Shown in pieces: positions 60,373 through 64,000 of a stretch of 64,000 bases of DNA. The position numbers and the translations under genes are program-made. Source of the stretch: Proteus hauseri ATCC 700826. GTDB lineage: Bacteria > Pseudomonadota > Gammaproteobacteria > Enterobacterales > Enterobacteriaceae. Numbering within the stretch: position 1 is the first letter of the stretch; the number at the start of each line of letters is the position of its first letter. The notes under the pieces were generated by a model. That model saw only the letters and a program-made list of their open reading frames with translations, searched no databases and was not told the DNA's origin. Where the stretch lies: the NCBI RefSeq assembly GCF_001654965.1, contig NZ_LXEV01000020.1, forward strand, positions 62,001-126,000, given 5' to 3'.

Positions 60373-61458
60373 TTAGTTACCAGGTTGAACAACAACTTCA
60401 GTTGTACCTTGGATTTCGATTTCTACACGACGGTCTGGCGCTAAGCAGTCGATCAGTTCTGCACGAACTTTAACGTTGTCACAGGTATTACCTGTAACTG
60501 GGTTTTCTTTACCACGACCTTCTGCAGAGATGCTGTTTGCAGGGATACCTTTAGATACCAGGTAATCTACTACAGATTGAGCACGTTTTTCTGACAGAGG
60601 CAGGTTGTATTTTTGAGAACCGATACGGTCAGTGTAACCGATAACAACTACACGACCTTGAGTTGGGTCGATGTTAGCCAGTTCGCTGTACAGACCATTC
60701 AGAGCTTCTTGACCTTCAGCTTTCAGTGAAGATTTGTTGAAGTTAAACAGAACGTCTGAACGCAGAGTAAAGGTTTTGTTTTCTACAACTGGAGCTGGAG
60801 CTACAACTGGTGCTGGAGCTACAACTGGAGCTGGAGTTTCTTGGTTGAAACGGTAAGAAACACCAACACTCAGCATGCCATTGTCTGGGCGAGTATTCAG
60901 TGTGTCTTTATCACCGATGTTGTTGATCCATTGGTATTCGATACGAGTAGCGATGTTTGGAGTGATCGCATATTCAGTACCTAAAGCAACTAATGGAGAA
61001 ACACCAGTGTCGTTTTCAGAGAAACGTTTTTGGTTCAGTGAAGTAGCGCCAACTGTTGCAGTTGAATCTGCACGCCATACCATACCACCTAAACGAGTAT
61101 AGACGTCTAAGTCTTCCATTACTGGATAACTTAATTTAGTTGTTAACTGGATACCTTGTGCTTTGAAAGCACCGTTATCGTATGAACCTTTATAAGTCAT
61201 ACGACCTAACCAGTCATAACCCAGTTCAAAACCTAAGTATTGGTTGTATTGATAACCAGCAAATGCACCGGCACCTAATTGATCACGGTGAGTATTACCG
61301 TTACCAATAGAAGTATCACCGAAATGATTACTTGTACTTTGGTATTGTGACCAACCTAATTTACCACCAGTATACCAGGTGTTGTCTTTTGGAGCTGCTT
61401 GCGCTGCAGTTGCGAAAGCTGCCACTGCCACTGCTAATGCGATAGCTGTCTTTTTCAT
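60373..61458 (-). CDS. ompA: Outer membrane protein A
   Basis: 361 residues from the ATG at 61458, with a GAGGCG site 4 nt upstream; an ATG at 61476 is less likely. A signal peptide ending AQA precedes an eight-stranded beta-barrel (mature 1-170), a Pro/Val/Ala-rich hinge and an OmpA_C peptidoglycan-binding domain with its Asp and Arg ([16 protein letters not shown]). The hinge is encoded by an 18-bp tandem repeat (60785-60836). It links outer membrane and cell wall. Codon use is that of a highly expressed gene. Confidence 0.97.
   Translation of the reverse strand: MKKTAIALAVAVAAFATAAQAAPKDNTWYTGGKLGWSQYQSTSNHFGDTSIGNGNTHRDQLGAGAFAGYQYNQYLGFELGYDWLGRMTYKGSYDNGAFKAQGIQLTTKLSYPVMEDLDVYTRLGGMVWRADSTATVGATSLNQKRFSENDTGVSPLVALGTEYAITPNIATRIEYQWINNIGDKDTLNTRPDNGMLSVGVSYRFNQETPAPVVAPAPVVAPAPVVENKTFTLRSDVLFNFNKSSLKAEGQEALNGLYSELANIDPTQGRVVVIGYTDRIGSQKYNLPLSEKRAQSVVDYLVSKGIPANSISAEGRGKENPVTGNTCDNVKVRAELIDCLAPDRRVEIEIQGTTEVVVQPGN
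60785..60836. repeat. 18-bp tandem repeat encoding the OmpA hinge
   Basis: Nearly three copies of an 18-bp unit (60785-60802, 60803-60820, 60821-60836) that differ at one base. They encode the repeated Pro-Ala-Pro-Val-Val-Ala hinge of OmpA. In-frame copy changes would lengthen or shorten the linker. Confidence 0.85.
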
Positions 61459-61806
61459 TTTACGCCTCGTTATCATCCAAGTTAGGCATTTGGCTTTAAG
61501 CCTTATTATTTGCCCTTGGTTAAATTATTGTTAGGAATTCTATGCTTTCATCAAATGATGATCCCAAAAATTGGGATTTAAAGCATAACCTTAACGATAT
61601 AAAGTCTACAATGAACTTAAAAAGTTACAAGTATCCCTTTAATATTCGACTTAAAATTTTAAAAAAATCCGTCAATTGCTACAATAGGGAACATTCTGTG
61701 TTTTTGTTAAATTTATTGTAACTTCATGATTTAGGTTATAAATCCTTATTCCTTATCTTAAATGATATCTAGGCATTTTGAGTATTAGGAAAACTCTTAA
61801 ATTTCA
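61459..61806. other. ompA-sulA intergenic region
   Basis: 348 bp. It contains the ompA promoter and a long leader; the ATGATAACGAGGCG before the start is the same as the E. coli ompA initiation region. No gene is supported, and no clear sulA terminator was seen. Confidence 0.5.
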
Positions 61807-62358
61807 CTAATGGTAGTGTAATGAATGAATTTTTACGGAATTCAAATGTCGTTTAAAAGTATTTGTACTTTCTATTTGGATATTATTCTTATTTTGCTGA
61901 CGCATAATAAGGCCCAAACTTTTGCCTTGGCTGGCAGCAGATTCTAAAGCTTTCATTTCATCTGACGATATTTCTGGTAACCACGCTAAAACGACACTGT
62001 AATTTCCGCTCATCAATGCTTTCTTCATTAAATCTACAGTTGTGATGGCATGAACATGATTCAGTTGTATGATTTTGTTTAAAGGCAAACCTGCTTGTTG
62101 TAGCCAATGACGGTTTAGTTTTTGTTGTGGATTAACCCAAAGTAACCAACGTGATTCATGGCTATACTGCTTAAGCAGTGGTAATAAAATATGGTTGATA
62201 ACCAGTGGGTTTTGATAAAGTAATTCACTTACCATGCCATGCTTATCATTTGGTACAGAAGCTATAGCACTAGATGCTATAGATAGAGGTAATACCTCAT
62301 TTGAGATCTCTTGGAGAATGGTATGTTGTCTTGTCGGAGATGATGTTGAGATTTTCAT
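61807..62358 (-). CDS. sulA: SOS cell division inhibitor SulA
   Basis: 183 residues from the ATG at 62358, which has GAGG 6 nt upstream. The in-frame ATG at 62373 lies only 4 bp from the LexA box and has no ribosome-binding site. The C-terminal part aligns with E. coli SulA (LLLPLLKQYSHESRWLLWVNPQQKLNRHWLQQAGLPLNK, GNYSVVLAWL, VKIHSLHYH). SulA blocks FtsZ polymerisation after DNA damage and is removed by Lon. The N-terminus is divergent. It is LexA-regulated. Confidence 0.92.
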   Translation of the reverse strand: MKISTSSPTRQHTILQEISNEVLPLSIASSAIASVPNDKHGMVSELLYQNPLVINHILLPLLKQYSHESRWLLWVNPQQKLNRHWLQQAGLPLNKIIQLNHVHAITTVDLMKKALMSGNYSVVLAWLPEISSDEMKALESAASQGKSLGLIMRQQNKNNIQIESTNTFKRHLNSVKIHSLHYH

Positions 62359-62379
62359 ATTTACCTCATTCATTATGTA

Positions 62380-62395
62380 CTGTATGAATATACAG
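62380..62395. promoter_or_regulatory. LexA box of sulA
   Basis: CTGTATGAATATACAG, a perfect CTGT-N8-ACAG core with flanking TA on both sides. It lies 21 bp upstream of the sulA start and overlaps the promoter (a TTGATT lies upstream on the minus strand). This indicates SOS control. Confidence 0.95.
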
Positions 62396-62584
62396 TATAT
62401 CTAAATTTCGCTTAAATCAAGAGCAATTTTTTGAAAGTTGATCTCAATTTTTATCTAAATCCATAATTTGGGGGGGATAGCTATTGGCAGAAAAAGAGAA
62501 TTTATTTATTGTTTTAGATATCCAAGTAGTATTCATGTTTTTGAATTCAAAGATAAAAAATGTAATGCCAATTATGGAGTTTTA

Positions 62585-63193
62585 ATGCTGTTTTTATCTG
62601 AGCAAAGGAAGGCTCGTGTGTTATCGCGTATTGCGAAATATGGAGCGTTAACCACTAAATCGCAATTTGGTGGTTCTAGTTTGATGGTTGATGAAATTAT
62701 ATTAGCTATAAATTCAGATGGTGAATTTTACCTAAAAGGAAGTGGATTTTTAGAGACGCTATATAAAGCAACTAAAATGAATGCTTATGTCTATTTAAAA
62801 AAAGGAGGGCCAATAACGTTGCGTTACTACCGCATCACCGAGGTGATATGGAAAGATCAAAAAAAATTAGAACAGTATATTGATTTATCATATCACTATA
62901 GTGTTCAGGAATATTTAGGGCAGCGAAAACAGCCTAGTAGAATAAAAGATCTTCCTAATCTTGGGGTTATGTTAGAGAAAAAGTTAAATCAAATTGGAAT
63001 TAATAAAGTAGAAGAATTACGACATATAGGTGCTAAGGCGAGTTATTTAAAATTAATGCAGTTGTATAACTATAAAAATAGTGAGTTATTGCTTTCTTTA
63101 GCTGGAGCCATTGTTGGGTGCCATCGTTCAGTATTACCTGATCAATTAAAAATGGAATTGCTGAATTGGCATGATGAATTGTCATTTTTATGA
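62585..63193 (+). CDS. sxy: Competence regulator Sxy/TfoX
   Basis: 202 residues from the ATG at 62585, which has GGAG 5 nt upstream; the frame is open to 62468, but the added 39 residues have no homology. It has an N-terminal TfoX domain (YGALTTKSQFGGSSLMVDE, NSDGEFYLKG) and a C-terminal TfoX domain (RIKDLPNLGVMLEKKLNQIGI). Sxy works with CRP at CRP-S sites to switch on DNA-uptake genes. It is divergent from sulA, as in E. coli. comEC is elsewhere in this window. Confidence 0.9.
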   Translation: MLFLSEQRKARVLSRIAKYGALTTKSQFGGSSLMVDEIILAINSDGEFYLKGSGFLETLYKATKMNAYVYLKKGGPITLRYYRITEVIWKDQKKLEQYIDLSYHYSVQEYLGQRKQPSRIKDLPNLGVMLEKKLNQIGINKVEELRHIGAKASYLKLMQLYNYKNSELLLSLAGAIVGCHRSVLPDQLKMELLNWHDELSFL

Positions 63194-63305
63194 TAATGAA
63201 ATTTAATAGCCATACTATTCGATAACAGTGATGAGTAAATATTACACGTTATTTTCTCTAATGTTCTTGTGGGAATTAGAGAAAATAACTATCAATTTTT
63301 AAGGT

Positions 63306-64000
63306 TTAATTTTGTACTGTTTCGCTATGTATCTTTTTGCTTAATTCACTTTGCTCAATGAGTTGGATACAACTGACTATTTGTGGAAGTAAATCAAGTA
63401 ATAGTCGAATTTGAGTGAGAACTAATTGAGCACGGCTATCCTCTGTATTAGAAAGTGCATTCACGCGTTCGAGTAGTTGATGATGAGTTTGTTTAAAAGC
63501 ATCGTCTTGATATTCTTTTCTGTGTAGCGCGCTATCAATATAGCAAACTGTATCGTTTAACAATGTCAGCACTGCTTCGTCTGTTATTTTATTGCGATGA
63601 ACACCTAACGCTGAAATGTAACTTAATAAAGTATGGTTTAGACAAAGTAGCTGAAAAGCCTCTTCTTGAGAGGTTTGATAACTTTTCGGTTCCGATGCCA
63701 TATTAGAAATTAATGATGCTAATTCGCCATCACTACTGTGTGCATTACGCCGAGCAATACGATAATTCACGCTATTGTCTTTACCTTGATAATATTGAAT
63801 AAGAATGGCATCAAGATAGTAACAATTATGCGCCATGGTTTTATTAATGACTAAAGGGAGTTGACGAAATTTCCAATCAGGCCAAATATAACTCACTGCA
63901 AACCATGCAATAGCACAACCTATTACAGTATCAACTATACGAGGTAAGGCAACATCATAGCCTTCACCTAATAAATTAAAGCTTAATAACACTAATAAGG
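63306..64000 (-). CDS. yccS: YccS, FUSC-family inner-membrane protein, C-terminal part
   Basis: Partial: the frame is open to the right edge, so the N-terminal part lies outside the window. At least 230 residues are seen. A hydrophobic segment (LLSFNLL...DTVIGCAIAWFAVSYIWP) is followed by a long helical cytosolic region. It resembles the C-terminal half of E. coli YccS, which is next to sxy in E. coli. Function is unknown. Confidence 0.85.
   Translation of the reverse strand, partial: LLVLLSFNLLGEGYDVALPRIVDTVIGCAIAWFAVSYIWPDWKFRQLPLVINKTMAHNCYYLDAILIQYYQGKDNSVNYRIARRNAHSSDGELASLISNMASEPKSYQTSQEEAFQLLCLNHTLLSYISALGVHRNKITDEAVLTLLNDTVCYIDSALHRKEYQDDAFKQTHHQLLERVNALSNTEDSRAQLVLTQIRLLLDLLPQIVSCIQLIEQSELSKKIHSETVQN

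Overview
The window is a stretch of core chromosome from a low-GC enterobacterium of the order Enterobacterales. Protein sequences, an A+T-rich base composition and gene order all point to the genus Proteus, most likely P. mirabilis or a close relative. This is inferred from protein resemblance and recalled E. coli gene order; no database search was run. From left to right the window follows the E. coli pflB-to-yccS segment almost gene for gene, with a few losses (no ycaP, ycaL, ycaQ, ycbJ or ssu operon) and a few additions (ansB, a stand-alone TPS-domain protein, an MFS transporter, a divergent cold-shock-domain protein, aphA, an ASCH-domain protein).

Layout. 1-8 kb: anaerobic formate metabolism (pflB fragment, focA, with an FNR-like box), ycaO, periplasmic asparaginase ansB, then an accessory pair (orphan TPS-domain exoprotein and a drug-efflux-type MFS protein). 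8-14 kb: serC, aroA, cmk, rpsA, ihfB (amino-acid, nucleotide, translation and nucleoid genes). 14-22 kb: an eleven-unit octanucleotide tandem repeat, comEC, msbA-lpxK, a divergent cold-shock protein, ycaR-kdsB (lipid A/Kdo supply), elyC. 22-30 kb: cmoM and the overlapping mukF-mukE-mukB condensin operon. 30-35 kb: aphA, ldtD, mepK, gloC. 35-41 kb, all on the minus strand: aspC, an OmpF-type porin, asnS, pncB. 41-56 kb: pepN, pyrD, zapC, ycbX (minus), rlmL-uup, pqiABC, an ASCH-domain protein and rmf. 57-64 kb: fabA under a FabR/FadR-like operator pair, lonH, matP, ompA, sulA with a perfect LexA core, sxy/tfoX and the 3' part of yccS.

How the genes fit together. Several genes act on the envelope: msbA, lpxK and kdsB make and export lipid A-Kdo; fabA supplies unsaturated fatty acids; ldtD and mepK remodel peptidoglycan; pqiABC, ompF and ompA belong to outer-membrane structure and transport. 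A second theme is chromosome organisation and division: mukFEB, matP, ihfB, zapC and sulA. A third is competence and DNA uptake: comEC and its regulator sxy/tfoX are both present.

No convincing undescribed multi-gene system was found, and I saw no transposase, integrase, phage, CRISPR or toxin-antitoxin genes. No tRNA or rRNA gene was recognised by eye. The items most worth a second look are the octanucleotide repeat (14043-14130), the orphan TPS-domain protein (5145-6410), the divergent cold-shock protein with an upstream dyad and an orphan downstream terminator (19775-20492), and several unexplained dyads in long intergenic regions.
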